DNA from: Chromatiales bacterium
GTDB taxonomy: Bacteria; Pseudomonadota; Gammaproteobacteria; SpSt-1174
Assembly: GCA_014762505.1 (NCBI GenBank)
Contig: JABURS010000041.1
Location: 1-64,000 of the forward strand
Direction of reading: 5' to 3'
DNA length: 64,000 nucleotides
The position numbers were made by a program, and so were the translations under genes. This document shows, piece after piece, positions 44,150 through 52,880 of this stretch. The notes below the pieces were generated by a model that was not told the origin of the DNA, did no database searches, and saw only the letters and a program-made list of their open reading frames with translations. Positions within the stretch are counted from its first letter, which is position 1. The number at the start of each line of letters is the position of its first letter.

Positions 44150-45001
44150 TCATGCCCCCGCGTGCTGCATCCTGCAATGTGGGCAATACTCGCCGGGACG
44201 ATAGTCCGGCGAGGCCTGTACGGCGGCGGTGACGGCCGACTGGCAGACCGTGCAGATCACCGCGCCGCCGGGGGTGAGATCGGGCCTGAGCCCCACGCGC
44301 TCGTCGAAGACGAAGCATTCTCCGGTCCAGTGGTCGCCGCCCACCTCGGCGAAGTAGTTGAGGATGCCGCCCTCGAGCTGGTAGACCTCGGTGTAGCCCT
44401 CGCCGAGCAGGAAGGGCGAGGCCTTCTCGCAGCGCACGCCACCGGTGCAGAACATGACGACGGGCTTTTGCTTCAGTTGCTCGGGCAGCGCACGCACGGC
44501 CTGCGGGAACTCGCGAAAGCCGCCGATCCGCGGGTCGATGGCGTTCTCGAAGGTGCCGAGGCGTACCTCGTAGTCGTTGCGGGTGTCGAGCACCACGAAG
44601 TCGCGGCCCTCGTCGTACCAGCGCCTGAGCTCGGCCGGGCTGATGGTGGGGCCGGTGAAGCGCGCCGGGTCGATGCCGGGCACGTCGAAGCTGATGATCT
44701 CCCGCTTGAGCTTTACCAGCAGGCGACCGAAGGGCGGCGTGTCGGTGAGGCTCTCCTTGAAGGTGAGATCGGCCAGGCGCGGGTCCTTGCGCAGTGTGGT
44801 CTTGATCCCCTCGATGGCCTCGCGCGGGCCGGCCAGCATCACGTTGATGCCCTCCGGGGCGAGCAGGATGGTGCCGAGCAGTCCCAGGGCCTCGCAGCGT
44901 GCCTTGAGCGGCTCGCGCAGCGCGCGGTAGTCGGGCAGGTCGGTGAAGCGGTAGCCAGCGATGTGGATCGTGGCGCCGGACGGTTCGTGCTCGGGGGTCA
45001 T
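44150..45001 (-). CDS. trhO: tRNA uridine 5-hydroxylation rhodanese TrhO
   Basis: The 283-residue protein is the YceA/UPF0176 family. It has the N-terminal domain (IAGYRFTDLPDYRALREPL, LLAPEGINVMLAG) and a rhodanese domain with active Cys loop FCTGGVRCEKAS. TrhO makes 5-hydroxyuridine at U34 of some tRNAs using oxygen. A C-terminal zinc ribbon (CTVCQSAV, CPHCR) is present. The ATG at 45001 was used; 45022 is in frame. It is divergent from pepN. Confidence 0.88.
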   Translation of the reverse strand: MTPEHEPSGATIHIAGYRFTDLPDYRALREPLKARCEALGLLGTILLAPEGINVMLAGPREAIEGIKTTLRKDPRLADLTFKESLTDTPPFGRLLVKLKREIISFDVPGIDPARFTGPTISPAELRRWYDEGRDFVVLDTRNDYEVRLGTFENAIDPRIGGFREFPQAVRALPEQLKQKPVVMFCTGGVRCEKASPFLLGEGYTEVYQLEGGILNYFAEVGGDHWTGECFVFDERVGLRPDLTPGGAVICTVCQSAVTAAVQASPDYRPGEYCPHCRMQHAGA

Positions 45002-45077
45002 GTCTGCTAGTGTGCTGGCCATCAGGGGCGCTATGATCGCCCAGCCGACCTTTACGCTCAACCGCCACGGGTAACGC

Positions 45078-47723
45078 ATGAAACAGGCCAATCCCCAGAC
45101 CGTGTATCTCAAGGACTACCAGCCTCCCGCCTACTGGGTGGATCGCGTCGAGCTGCGCTTCGAGCTGGGCGAGGAACAGGCACGGGTGCATTCCCGCCTG
45201 GCGCTGCGCCGTCGTGAGGGTGTGTCCGACGATGCCCCGCTGGTGCTGGACGGCGAGGACCTGGTGCTGCACTCGCTGGTGCTGGACGGCGAGGTGCTGG
45301 CCGCCGATCGCTACCGGGTGGACGAGGCGTCGCTGGTGATCGAGGCCGTGCCGGCGGTCTTCACCCTGGAGGTGGAGACCATCCTGCGCCCGCAGGACAA
45401 TACGCGACTGGAAGGGCTTTACCGCTCCGGCGGGCTCTTCTGTACGCAATGCGAGGCCGAGGGTTTTCGGCGCATCACCTATTTCCCGGACCGGCCGGAC
45501 GTGATGGCGCGCTACACCACCACCCTGGTGGCCGATCCGGCGGCCTGCCCGGTGCTGCTCTCCAACGGCAACTGCATCGATAGCGGCGTGCTGGAGGATG
45601 GCCGTCATTACGCCACCTGGGAGGATCCGTACCCCAAGCCCTCCTACCTGTTCGCCCTGGTGGCCGGGCAGCTCGACTGCGTCGAGGACCATCACGTCAC
45701 GGCCTCGGGGCGTGACGTGACGCTGCGCGTCTACGTGGAGCCGCACAACATCGACAAGTGCGATCATGCCCTGGCGTCGCTGAAGAAGGCCATGGTGTGG
45801 GACGAGCAGCGCTTCGGCCTGGAATACGATCTGGACATCTACATGATCGTGGCGGTGGACGACTTCAACATGGGCGCCATGGAGAACAAGGGACTGAATA
45901 TCTTCAACTCCAAGTACGTGCTGGCCCGCCCCGACACGGCCACCGACGCCGACTACGTCGCCATCGAGGCGGTGATCGCGCACGAGTATTTCCACAACTG
46001 GACCGGCAACCGCGTGACCTGCCGCGACTGGTTCCAGCTGAGCCTGAAGGAAGGCCTCACGGTGTTCCGCGACCAGGAGTTCACGGCCGACATGCACTCG
46101 GCCGCGGTCAAGCGCATCGACGACGTACGCATGCTGCGCACCCACCAGTTCGCCGAGGACGCCGGCCCCATGGCCCATCCCGTGCGGCCCGATGCCTACA
46201 TCGAGATCAACAACTTCTATACCGTCACCGTGTACGAGAAGGGCGCCGAGGTGGTGCGGCTCTACCAGACCCTGCTGGGGCGTGAGGGCTTCCGCCGCGG
46301 CATGGACCTGTATTTCGCCCGCCACGACGGCCAGGCGGTGACCACCGACGATTTCCGTGCCGCCATGGCCGATGCCAATGGCGCGGACCTCGCGCAGTTC
46401 CAGCGCTGGTACGACCAGGCCGGCACCCCGGTGGTCAGGGCCGAGGGGCGCTGGCTGGCGGACGAACAGGTCTACGAACTGCGACTTGCCCAGTCCTGTC
46501 CGCCCACGCCGGGGCAGACCGAAAAGCAGCCCTTCCTGATCCCGGTGGCTGTGGGCCTGCTGGGGGCGGACGGGCACGACCTGCCGCTGGTGCTGGAGGG
46601 CGAGACGGGGCCGGGCGAGACCACCCGTGTGCTGCGCCTCACCCAGGCCGAGCAGGTCTTCCGTTTCACCGGCATCACCGGGGCGCCGGTGCCGTCGTTG
46701 CTGCGCGGTTTCTCCGCACCGGTCAACCTCGAATACGAGCAGACGCCCGAGGCGCTGATGTTCCTCATGGCCCACGATGAGGACAGCTTCAACCGCTGGG
46801 AGGCGGGGCAGCGCCTGGCGCTCAAGGCCATCGAGTGCCTGCTCGAGGAATACGGCCACCAGCATGCCCTGGGCCTGGAGCCGGACTTCATCGACGCCTT
46901 CCGTGCCGTGCTGCTGGACGAGGCGGCCGACCCGGCGCTCATCGCCGAGGCCCTGACCCTGCCCTCCGAGGCCTACCTGGCCGAGCGTTTCACGCCGGCC
47001 GACCCGGAGGCGATCCACGCCGTGCGCCGCTTCGTGCGTCGCACCCTGGCAGCCACCCTGCGCGACGTGTTCCAGGAGACCTACGACACCCTGAAGCATG
47101 ACGGGCCGTACAGCGCCGAAGCAGCGGCCATCGGCCGGCGGGCGCTGAAGAACCTGTGCCTCTCGTACCTGGCCGAACTGGACGATGCCGACATCCACGA
47201 GCAGAGCTATGCGCAGTTTGCCGGGGCCGACAACATGACCGACCAGCTCGCCGCCCTGCGTGCGCTGGCGGACAGCGAGAGCGAGGAGGGCGAGCGTGCC
47301 CTGGCCGAGTTCGAGGCCCGCTGGCGCGGCGACCCGCTGGTGCTGGACAAGTGGTTCGGCATCCAGGCCATGTCGCGCCGGCCCGATACCCTGGCGCGGG
47401 TGCGGCAGCTGATGGGCCATCCCGGTTTCTCGATGCGCAATCCCAACCGCGTGCGCGCCCTCATCGGTGCCTTCACCAGCGGCAACCCGCTGCGTTTTCA
47501 TGCGCCCGATGGCAGCGGTTATGACTTCCTGGCCGAACGTGTACTGGAGCTCGACGCCCTGAATCCGCAGGTGGCGGCGCGGCTCGTGAAGCCGCTGACC
47601 CGCTGGCGTCACTACGAGCCCGGTCGCAGTGCCCGGATGCGCGCGGCCTTGCAGCGGGTGGGCGAGCGCGATGGGCTGTCGCGGGATGTCTTCGAGATCG
47701 TCTCCAGGGGTCTGGCCGACTGA
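45078..47723 (+). CDS. pepN: aminopeptidase N (PepN)
   Basis: The 881-residue M1 metalloaminopeptidase has the exopeptidase motif GAMEN (266-270) and the zinc motif HEYFH (302-306) with third ligand Glu 325 (LKEG). Length and flanking sequence (NKGLNIFNSKYVLA, NWTGNRVTCRDWFQLSLKEG) match E. coli PepN (870). It degrades peptides in the cytoplasm by removing N-terminal residues. It is divergent from trhO and followed by a 7-bp hairpin. Confidence 0.95.
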   Translation: MKQANPQTVYLKDYQPPAYWVDRVELRFELGEEQARVHSRLALRRREGVSDDAPLVLDGEDLVLHSLVLDGEVLAADRYRVDEASLVIEAVPAVFTLEVETILRPQDNTRLEGLYRSGGLFCTQCEAEGFRRITYFPDRPDVMARYTTTLVADPAACPVLLSNGNCIDSGVLEDGRHYATWEDPYPKPSYLFALVAGQLDCVEDHHVTASGRDVTLRVYVEPHNIDKCDHALASLKKAMVWDEQRFGLEYDLDIYMIVAVDDFNMGAMENKGLNIFNSKYVLARPDTATDADYVAIEAVIAHEYFHNWTGNRVTCRDWFQLSLKEGLTVFRDQEFTADMHSAAVKRIDDVRMLRTHQFAEDAGPMAHPVRPDAYIEINNFYTVTVYEKGAEVVRLYQTLLGREGFRRGMDLYFARHDGQAVTTDDFRAAMADANGADLAQFQRWYDQAGTPVVRAEGRWLADEQVYELRLAQSCPPTPGQTEKQPFLIPVAVGLLGADGHDLPLVLEGETGPGETTRVLRLTQAEQVFRFTGITGAPVPSLLRGFSAPVNLEYEQTPEALMFLMAHDEDSFNRWEAGQRLALKAIECLLEEYGHQHALGLEPDFIDAFRAVLLDEAADPALIAEALTLPSEAYLAERFTPADPEAIHAVRRFVRRTLAATLRDVFQETYDTLKHDGPYSAEAAAIGRRALKNLCLSYLAELDDADIHEQSYAQFAGADNMTDQLAALRALADSESEEGERALAEFEARWRGDPLVLDKWFGIQAMSRRPDTLARVRQLMGHPGFSMRNPNRVRALIGAFTSGNPLRFHAPDGSGYDFLAERVLELDALNPQVAARLVKPLTRWRHYEPGRSARMRAALQRVGERDGLSRDVFEIVSRGLAD

Positions 47724-47742
47724 GGCGGATGGAGTATCCGCC
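47724..47742 (+). terminator. hairpin after pepN
   Basis: GGCGGAT (47724-47730) pairs with ATCCGCC (47736-47742) across GGAGT, starting directly after the pepN stop codon. No T tract follows, so it is a weak terminator candidate. Confidence 0.4.
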
Positions 47743-47773
47743 CGATCCATGCGGTATTTGCCTGCGATTCGTG

Positions 47774-47779
47774 TATAAT
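47774..47779 (+). promoter_or_regulatory. -10 element upstream of SulP gene
   Basis: A perfect TATAAT lies 180 bases before the SulP start. No good -35 is seen at 16-18 bases (TTGCCT at 47758 is too close). If used, it gives a GC-rich leader of about 165 bases with several inverted repeats. Confidence 0.4.
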
Positions 47780-47953
47780 GCGGGGCCTCGCCGGCGGGGC
47801 ACCCCCGTCAGGCGTATCCCCCGGGCCTGATTCCCGCTTCGCCTGCTTCGCGCCACGCGCGCGATGGTTCGAGAGCCCTCCGGCGCACCGCCGCCCTCTC
47901 CACCGGCAATGGCCCGAGTCCTCTCATGGTCTGTTGCAGTTAAGGAGCGCGCA

Positions 47954-49726
47954 TTGTCCAACCGGAGACCGGCCTGGCTGACGAGTCTTTTCCCCTTTCT
48001 TCTCTGGTGGCCGCGCGTCAACGCCACAACCCTCCGGGCCGATGGCATGGCCGGGCTTACCGGTGCCATCGTGGTACTGCCCCAGGGTGTCGCCTTTGCC
48101 GTCATCGCCGGCATGCCGCCCGAGTACGGCCTCTATGCCGCCATGGTGCCGGCCATCATCGCTGCGCTGTGGGGCTCTTCCTGGCACCTGGTGTCGGGGC
48201 CGACCACGGCGGCCTCCATCGTGCTGTTCTCCGGCCTCAGCGCCCTGGCCGAACCGGCCACGCCGGAGTACGTGACGCTCGCCATCACGCTCACCTTCAT
48301 GGTGGGGGTGACGCAGTTGGTTATGGGCGTGGTGCGCATGGGCACGCTGGTCAACTTCATCTCGCACTCGGTGGTCATCGGTTTTACCGCCGGTGCGGCC
48401 CTGCTTATCGCGCTCAACCAGCTGAAGAACTTCTTCGGCGTGGAGATCGCACGCGGGCTGATGTTTCACGAGGTCTTCATCAGCTTCTATGGCCAGCTCT
48501 CTGACATCAATCCCTATATCACCGGGGTGGCCCTGGTCACGCTGATCAGCGGCATCCTGGTCAAGCGCTTCCTGCCACGCGTCCCCTACATGATCGTGGC
48601 CATGGTGGTGGGCAGTCTGGTCTCGGTGGTGCTGAACCTCCTCTATGGCCAGGAACACACCGGCATCGAGACCGTCGGCGCGCTGCCGGCACAGCTGCCA
48701 CCGCTGTCGGCACCTGACCTCTCGCTGGCCACGATCAAGGAGCTCGCCCCGCTGACCGTGGCGGCGACCCTGTTCGCGCTGACCGAGGCGGTCTCCATCG
48801 CCCGTTCGCTGGCGGCCCGTTCCGGTCAGCACCTGGACGGCAACCAGGAATTCAAGGGTCAGGGGCTGTCCAACATCGTCGGCAGTTTCTTCTCCTCCTA
48901 TGTCGCCACCGGCTCGTTCAACCGCTCGGGCGTGAACTACGAGGCCGGGGCGCGCACGCCGCTGGCCGCCGTGTTCGCCGGCCTGGCGCTGATCGTGACC
49001 ATGCTGCTGGTCGCTCCCTATGCCGCCTATCTGCCCAATGCCGCCATGGCAGGCATCCTGGTCCTGGTGGCCTGGGGGCTGATCGACTTCCATCACATCG
49101 CCCAGATCATCCGGACCAGCCGCTCTGAGACGGCGGTGCTCGGTGTGGTCTTCTTCTCCACCCTGTTCCTGGACCTCGAGTTCGCCATCCTGCTCGGCGT
49201 CCTGCTGTCGCTGGTCGTGTATCTGAGCCGTACCTCGCGCCCGGCAGTGCGCGTGCGCGTGCCCGATCCGGACAAGCCGCGGCGCGAATTCACCACCAAT
49301 CCTGATCTTCCGGAATGTCCGCAGTTCAAGATGGTGCGTATCGATGGTTCGCTGTTCTTCGGTGCAGTGCCCTACGTGGCCGAGCGCCTGCGCGACTTCG
49401 AGCAGCGTCAGCCGCTGCAAAAGCACCTGCTGATCATTGCCAAGGGGATCAATTTCCTGGACGTGGCCGGTGCCGAATTCATCGCCGCGGAGGCGAAGAA
49501 GCGCCGGGCCCAGGGCGGGCGGCTGTACCTTTATGAAGTGAAGGAGGCTGTCTGCGAGGCGCTCAAGCGCGGTGGTTTCGTGGAGACCATCGGCGAGGAG
49601 AACATCTTCGAGTCGAAGACGGTCGCCATCAAGACGATCTTCGATCAGCTCGACCGCGACATCTGCAGCCGTTGCGACAAGCGTATCTTCCAGGAGTGTC
49701 AGGCGTTGCCGCCGCCCATCAAGTGA
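47954..49726 (+). CDS. SulP family anion transporter with STAS domain
   Basis: The 590-residue protein has about twelve membrane helices (LTGAIVVLPQGVAFAVIAGM, PPEYGLYAAMVPAIIAALWG). A C-terminal STAS domain (about 450-560; MVRIDGSLFFGAVPYV, GINFLDVAGAEFIAAEAKKR) follows. SulP proteins carry sulfate, bicarbonate or dicarboxylates; the substrate is unknown here. The last 30 residues hold a cysteine cluster (CSRCDKRIFQEC) that could bind metal. TTG at 47954, six bases after AAGGAG, is the likely start. Confidence 0.88.
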   Translation: MSNRRPAWLTSLFPFLLWWPRVNATTLRADGMAGLTGAIVVLPQGVAFAVIAGMPPEYGLYAAMVPAIIAALWGSSWHLVSGPTTAASIVLFSGLSALAEPATPEYVTLAITLTFMVGVTQLVMGVVRMGTLVNFISHSVVIGFTAGAALLIALNQLKNFFGVEIARGLMFHEVFISFYGQLSDINPYITGVALVTLISGILVKRFLPRVPYMIVAMVVGSLVSVVLNLLYGQEHTGIETVGALPAQLPPLSAPDLSLATIKELAPLTVAATLFALTEAVSIARSLAARSGQHLDGNQEFKGQGLSNIVGSFFSSYVATGSFNRSGVNYEAGARTPLAAVFAGLALIVTMLLVAPYAAYLPNAAMAGILVLVAWGLIDFHHIAQIIRTSRSETAVLGVVFFSTLFLDLEFAILLGVLLSLVVYLSRTSRPAVRVRVPDPDKPRREFTTNPDLPECPQFKMVRIDGSLFFGAVPYVAERLRDFEQRQPLQKHLLIIAKGINFLDVAGAEFIAAEAKKRRAQGGRLYLYEVKEAVCEALKRGGFVETIGEENIFESKTVAIKTIFDQLDRDICSRCDKRIFQECQALPPPIK

Positions 49727-49745
49727 TTGGTGCCGGGGCGGCGCC

Positions 49746-50066
49746 TCAGTCCTGGCCTTCCAGGTGCTTGCGGGTGAGTTCGCGGTAGCGGGGCATGGGG
49801 CCGATATCCTCGTAGAGCGGATCGCCCTGTTCGTCCTCGCTCACCACCCGTGGGCCCGGGACATAGGGCATGCCGGCCTCCAGTTCGCTCAGGGCCGCGC
49901 GCAGGAGGTCGAGCACGATGTCGGTCTCGCTGCGTCCCGGAAACATGTCGGCCAGCGCCGCGATCTTGGCCTTTTCGTGGCGGGTGAGCCGCACGGTGAA
50001 GGCCTGATCCTGTATCTCCTGCTCACCGGATCGCTGCCACTGATTCAACAGTTCTCTGACACGCAT
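49746..50066 (-). CDS. small RHH-like protein
   Basis: The 106-residue protein has a beta strand and two helices (YxVRL-like FTVRLTRHEKAKIAALADMF, SETDIVLDLLRAALSELE) as in ribbon-helix-helix proteins. A conserved tail (GDPLYEDIGPMPRY) follows. Proteins of this look are sometimes labelled type 1 pili tip component, without support. It could be a DNA-binding regulator. It converges with the SulP gene, 19 bases apart. Confidence 0.6.
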   Translation of the reverse strand: MRVRELLNQWQRSGEQEIQDQAFTVRLTRHEKAKIAALADMFPGRSETDIVLDLLRAALSELEAGMPYVPGPRVVSEDEQGDPLYEDIGPMPRYRELTRKHLEGQD

Positions 50067-50137
50067 CGCGGGTTCCTCGTTGGCTGCGTCATTGCCATCA
50101 ATCCAGTGTAATCCAGGAACGGGGAAAATGGGGGAAC

Positions 50138-50164
50138 GAAAAAGGCCGGGGGTATCCCCCGGCC
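50138..50164 (-). terminator. rho-independent terminator
   Basis: On the minus strand GGCCGGGGG pairs with CCCCCGGCC (50144-50152 with 50156-50164, loop of 3) and is followed by TTTTTCG. It is a strong intrinsic terminator for the two small genes at 50208-50659. Confidence 0.88.
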
Positions 50165-50207
50165 CGGCGTCGCGTCCCTCGCAGGCATGGATGCATGCGG
50201 TGGGGCA

Positions 50208-50417
50208 CTAATGCGCCAGTGGTGGCATGTACTCGGTACGCACATGCTCCGGCTGGGCGTTTGGTTCGATCCCGGCGGCCTGCAGCAGGCGTGCCAGCTC
50301 CTGGCCCAGCTCGCCGAGTTCTTCCTGGTGGGCAAGCAGGCCATCGAGCAGGTCACGGGCCTTGCTTTCGCGGGCGCGGATGGTAACGGTCTTGCCTTCC
50401 AGTTTGTCGATGTTCAT
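50208..50417 (-). CDS. small protein, paralogue of next gene
   Basis: The 69-residue soluble protein starts MNIDKLEGKTVTIRARESKA and is mainly one helix (LLDGLLAHQEELGELGQELA) with a short beta start. Over 38 residues it aligns without gaps to the protein at 50432-50659 with about 12 identities (V..I, R.L, H..E, ELA.LL..A). The family is unknown to me. A strong AGAGGAGG ribosome site precedes it and a strong terminator follows. Confidence 0.68.
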   Translation of the reverse strand: MNIDKLEGKTVTIRARESKARDLLDGLLAHQEELGELGQELARLLQAAGIEPNAQPEHVRTEYMPPLAH

Positions 50418-50431
50418 GTGGTAACCTCCTC

Positions 50432-50659
50432 TCAGTCTTCGACGGACGGCGCCTTGGGGGCGTTTTCGTCGAAGGCATGCGGCGGCTGGCGAAAGTCGTT
50501 CTTCGCGTTGTAGTTGGCCTCGCTCAGGAGGCTGGCGAGTTCCAGGCAGCCGTTGGTGATTTCGTCCGCATGTCCGCGGATGGCGTTGACGAGCTTGCGG
50601 CCGTCGTTGACGTCGATCTCGATGAGGACGCTGCCGTCTTCGGCACGTTCGACTTTCAT
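50432..50659 (-). CDS. small protein, tandem paralogue
   Basis: The 75-residue soluble protein starts MKVERAEDGSVLIEIDVNDG, then a helix (HADEITNGCLELASLLSEA) and a polar tail. It is related to the protein encoded 14 bases downstream. AGGAGG lies five bases before the ATG. The function is unknown; tandem duplication and strong ribosome sites suggest that dosage or heterodimer formation matters. Confidence 0.68.
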   Translation of the reverse strand: MKVERAEDGSVLIEIDVNDGRKLVNAIRGHADEITNGCLELASLLSEANYNAKNDFRQPPHAFDENAPKAPSVED

Positions 50660-50696
50660 GCTGACCTCCTAACTGATGAATGACCGGGGTCGCGCT

Positions 50697-50714
50697 GGCC
50701 GGAAGATTCCGGCC
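50697..50714. promoter_or_regulatory. inverted repeat, operator candidate
   Basis: GGCCGGAA (50697-50704) and TTCCGGCC (50707-50714) form a perfect dyad around GA. It lies 38 bases upstream of the 75-residue gene, next to a possible minus-strand -10 (TACAAAT, near 50720-50726). It could therefore be a repressor site for that gene pair. Confidence 0.45.
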
Positions 50715-50827
50715 CTTCTATTTGTAGTCCAGCGTCGGCCTGATATCCAGTTTCCCTGGGTTTTGCGAGGAAAACACGGGAAAATGCCCCGATGACGCGA
50801 TAAACTGAGCCGAGTTCAGGTGACGCC

Positions 50828-51724
50828 ATGGCCCATACCGCAGACGTTTCTTCCTTCAATGACCGCCTGGTCCATGTCGGGGAGCTCGACACCCCGGCAC
50901 TACAGGCCCTGCAGCGGCAGGCGGCCGATGCGGCCGGTCTGCCACCGGTCTTTCGTGACCGGCTGGACGATGGCGGCGAGGGGGTGCAGCTGTGCGTGAT
51001 TCCGGCCGGCAGCTTCGAGATGGGGTCGCCGCCGGAGGAGTTCGGTCACCGTCCGGAGGAGGGGCCGGTGCACTACGTGGCCCTGCAGCGCGCCTTTGCC
51101 CTGGGGCGCTTCACCATCACTGCCGACGAGTTCGCCGTCTTCCAGCGCGACAGCGGCTATCGCTTTCGTTCCGATCTCATCGTCGCCCGCGGCCGCCATC
51201 CGGTGATGAATATTCGCATCGCCGACGCGAAGCGTTATTGCGCCTGGCTCAGCGAGCGTACGGGACAGGTCTACCGTCTGCCCACCGAGGCGGAGTGGGA
51301 GTATGCCTGTCGGGCAGGCACGTCCACCCCCTTTCACTTTGGCGATTCGGTGACCTGCCGGGAAGTCCATTTCAATGCCACCTTTCCCTACAACGAGGCA
51401 CGTGAGAAGCGCCGCTGGTTCCTGCCTCGCTGCGTGCCCCTGCCCACCGCGCTGGAAGTGGGCAGCAAGCCGCCCAATGCCTGGGGGCTGCACGAGATGC
51501 ACGGCAACGTCTGGGAGTTCACGCAAAATCCCTGGACCACCTCGCATCTCGGTGCGCACCGTGATGGCACCGTGGGGAGCAGCCGGCATCGCGACTGGAT
51601 CGTGGTGAAGGGCGGCTCCTGGTTCGATGCCGCGGTCCTGGCCCGCTCCGCTGCCCGTCGTCCCCGGCTGCGTGACGAGATGGACGTGAACCTCGGTTTT
51701 CGCGTGCTGCGCGAACTCCCCTAG
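50828..51724 (+). CDS. SUMF1/FGE-like protein lacking catalytic cysteines
   Basis: The 298-residue protein has the formylglycine-generating-enzyme fold: IPAGSFEMGSPPEEFGHRPEEGP, RLPTEAEWEYACRAG, NAWGLHEMHGNVWEFTQNPW, VKGGSWFDAAVLARSAARR and GFRVLRELP. True FGE enzymes have two Cys near the C-terminal GGS/R region; here that region has none, so sulfatase activation is unlikely. Such FGE-like proteins often have binding or other oxidase roles. It is 20 bases upstream of the third diguanylate cyclase, likely the same operon. Confidence 0.82.
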   Translation: MAHTADVSSFNDRLVHVGELDTPALQALQRQAADAAGLPPVFRDRLDDGGEGVQLCVIPAGSFEMGSPPEEFGHRPEEGPVHYVALQRAFALGRFTITADEFAVFQRDSGYRFRSDLIVARGRHPVMNIRIADAKRYCAWLSERTGQVYRLPTEAEWEYACRAGTSTPFHFGDSVTCREVHFNATFPYNEAREKRRWFLPRCVPLPTALEVGSKPPNAWGLHEMHGNVWEFTQNPWTTSHLGAHRDGTVGSSRHRDWIVVKGGSWFDAAVLARSAARRPRLRDEMDVNLGFRVLRELP

Positions 51725-51744
51725 CCCCGGAAAGGACCGGCCGC

Positions 51745-52863
51745 ATGGAAGAGAATCTCAAGGAAACACGGCACCGCGAGCTCAAGGACGAGAATCGCCA
51801 GCTCAAGAGCCAGTTGCGCCAGCTCTGGGACCAGGCACGCGAGAACGAGCAGAAGCAGATGCGCATGCTCGAGATCGAGTCGCGACTGATCGGTGCCGAG
51901 GGCCTGCGGGCCCTGGTCGACGTCCTGTTCCACGACCTGCGCATGGCCAATGGCCTCGACATGATCGGCCTGGCGGTGGTGGACGAGGAAGAGGAGCTGC
52001 AGGCCCTGCTCGAGGAAGAGGGGGTCGAGATTCCGTCCACCCTGTTCCTGCTGGATGCGGCCGAGGCCGCCCACGCCCGGCTGTCGCGTTTCTATGTGGG
52101 TGCCTACGACCCGACCCTGCACAGCGACTGGTTCGGCGAGCTGCACGAGCTGCGTGGCGTGGCCCTGGTGCCGCTCAAGCGCGGCGACAAGCTGCTCGGG
52201 CGCCTGCACCTGGGTACCCGCGACCCAGCCCGTTACGCCGAGGGGGTGGGCACCTATTTCATCGAGCGCCTGGCGGCCGTCACCGCGGTGTGCATCGAAA
52301 ACGCCGTCAACATCCAGCGCCTCAAGCAGTTCGGCGTCACCGACACCCTCACCGGCATCAAGAACCGTCGGTATTTCGACCAGCGCCTGGTAGAGGAGGT
52401 GGCCCGTGCCCAGCGCGAGGACAGCCCGCTGGGCTGCCTGTTCGTCGATATCGACAAGTTCAAGCGCATCAACGACAACCTGGGACACCCCGTGGGCGAT
52501 GCCGTGATCGCGGAGACGGCCCGGCGCATCGCCTCGCAGCTGCGCAAATCCGATGTGCTGGCCCGCTACGGTGGCGAGGAGTTCGTGGTGCTGCTGCCGG
52601 CCATGGATGGGGGCGATTCCTGGGAGATCGCCGAGCGTATCCGCAGCGTGCTGGCCGCGGCCCCCGTCGGCTACCTGGTCGATGGCACCGCCGGCGGGCT
52701 CGCCGTGACCGTCTCGCTGGGCCTGGCCTGCGTCACGCCGCGCCGTGACAGCGACCCGCGGATCGTGGGCGAGTCGTTGCTGCGGCGTGCCGACGACGCC
52801 CTGCTCGCGGCCAAGGAGGGTGGCCGCAATCGCGTGGTGGCCTCCGACTGCACCGAGGCCTGA
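51745..52863 (+). CDS. diguanylate cyclase with coiled-coil/GAF-like sensor
   Basis: The 372-residue soluble protein starts with a coiled coil (about 1-45; ENLKETRHRELKDENRQLKS). A region of about 150 residues that looks like a GAF domain follows (DVLFHDLRMANGLDMIGLAV, LVPLKRGDKLLGRLHLGT). A GGDEF domain with GGEEF at 276-280 comes last. RKSD lies five residues upstream, so the I-site is present. Cyclic di-GMP synthesis in the cytoplasm is expected. The gene is downstream of the FGE-like gene and upstream of the membrane/VWA pair. Confidence 0.87.
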   Translation: MEENLKETRHRELKDENRQLKSQLRQLWDQARENEQKQMRMLEIESRLIGAEGLRALVDVLFHDLRMANGLDMIGLAVVDEEEELQALLEEEGVEIPSTLFLLDAAEAAHARLSRFYVGAYDPTLHSDWFGELHELRGVALVPLKRGDKLLGRLHLGTRDPARYAEGVGTYFIERLAAVTAVCIENAVNIQRLKQFGVTDTLTGIKNRRYFDQRLVEEVARAQREDSPLGCLFVDIDKFKRINDNLGHPVGDAVIAETARRIASQLRKSDVLARYGGEEFVVLLPAMDGGDSWEIAERIRSVLAAAPVGYLVDGTAGGLAVTVSLGLACVTPRRDSDPRIVGESLLRRADDALLAAKEGGRNRVVASDCTEA

Positions 52864-52880
52864 GCCGTTGGCGATGAACA

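Noticed and set aside
44097-47750. Open frame of 1217 codons on the minus strand across pepN and trhO
   Set aside because: The other strand carries PepN with intact HEYFH and GAMEN motifs. The frame has no family likeness and no ribosome site, and it also crosses TrhO in a wrong frame.
47864-47900. Possible tRNA T-arm (GGTTCGAGAGCC) after TATAAT
   Set aside because: No D-arm, anticodon arm or acceptor pairing can be made around it; it is more likely part of the SulP leader.
50828-51724. True sulfatase-activating enzyme
   Set aside because: The catalytic cysteine pair in the C-terminal region is missing and no sulfatase gene is in the window.
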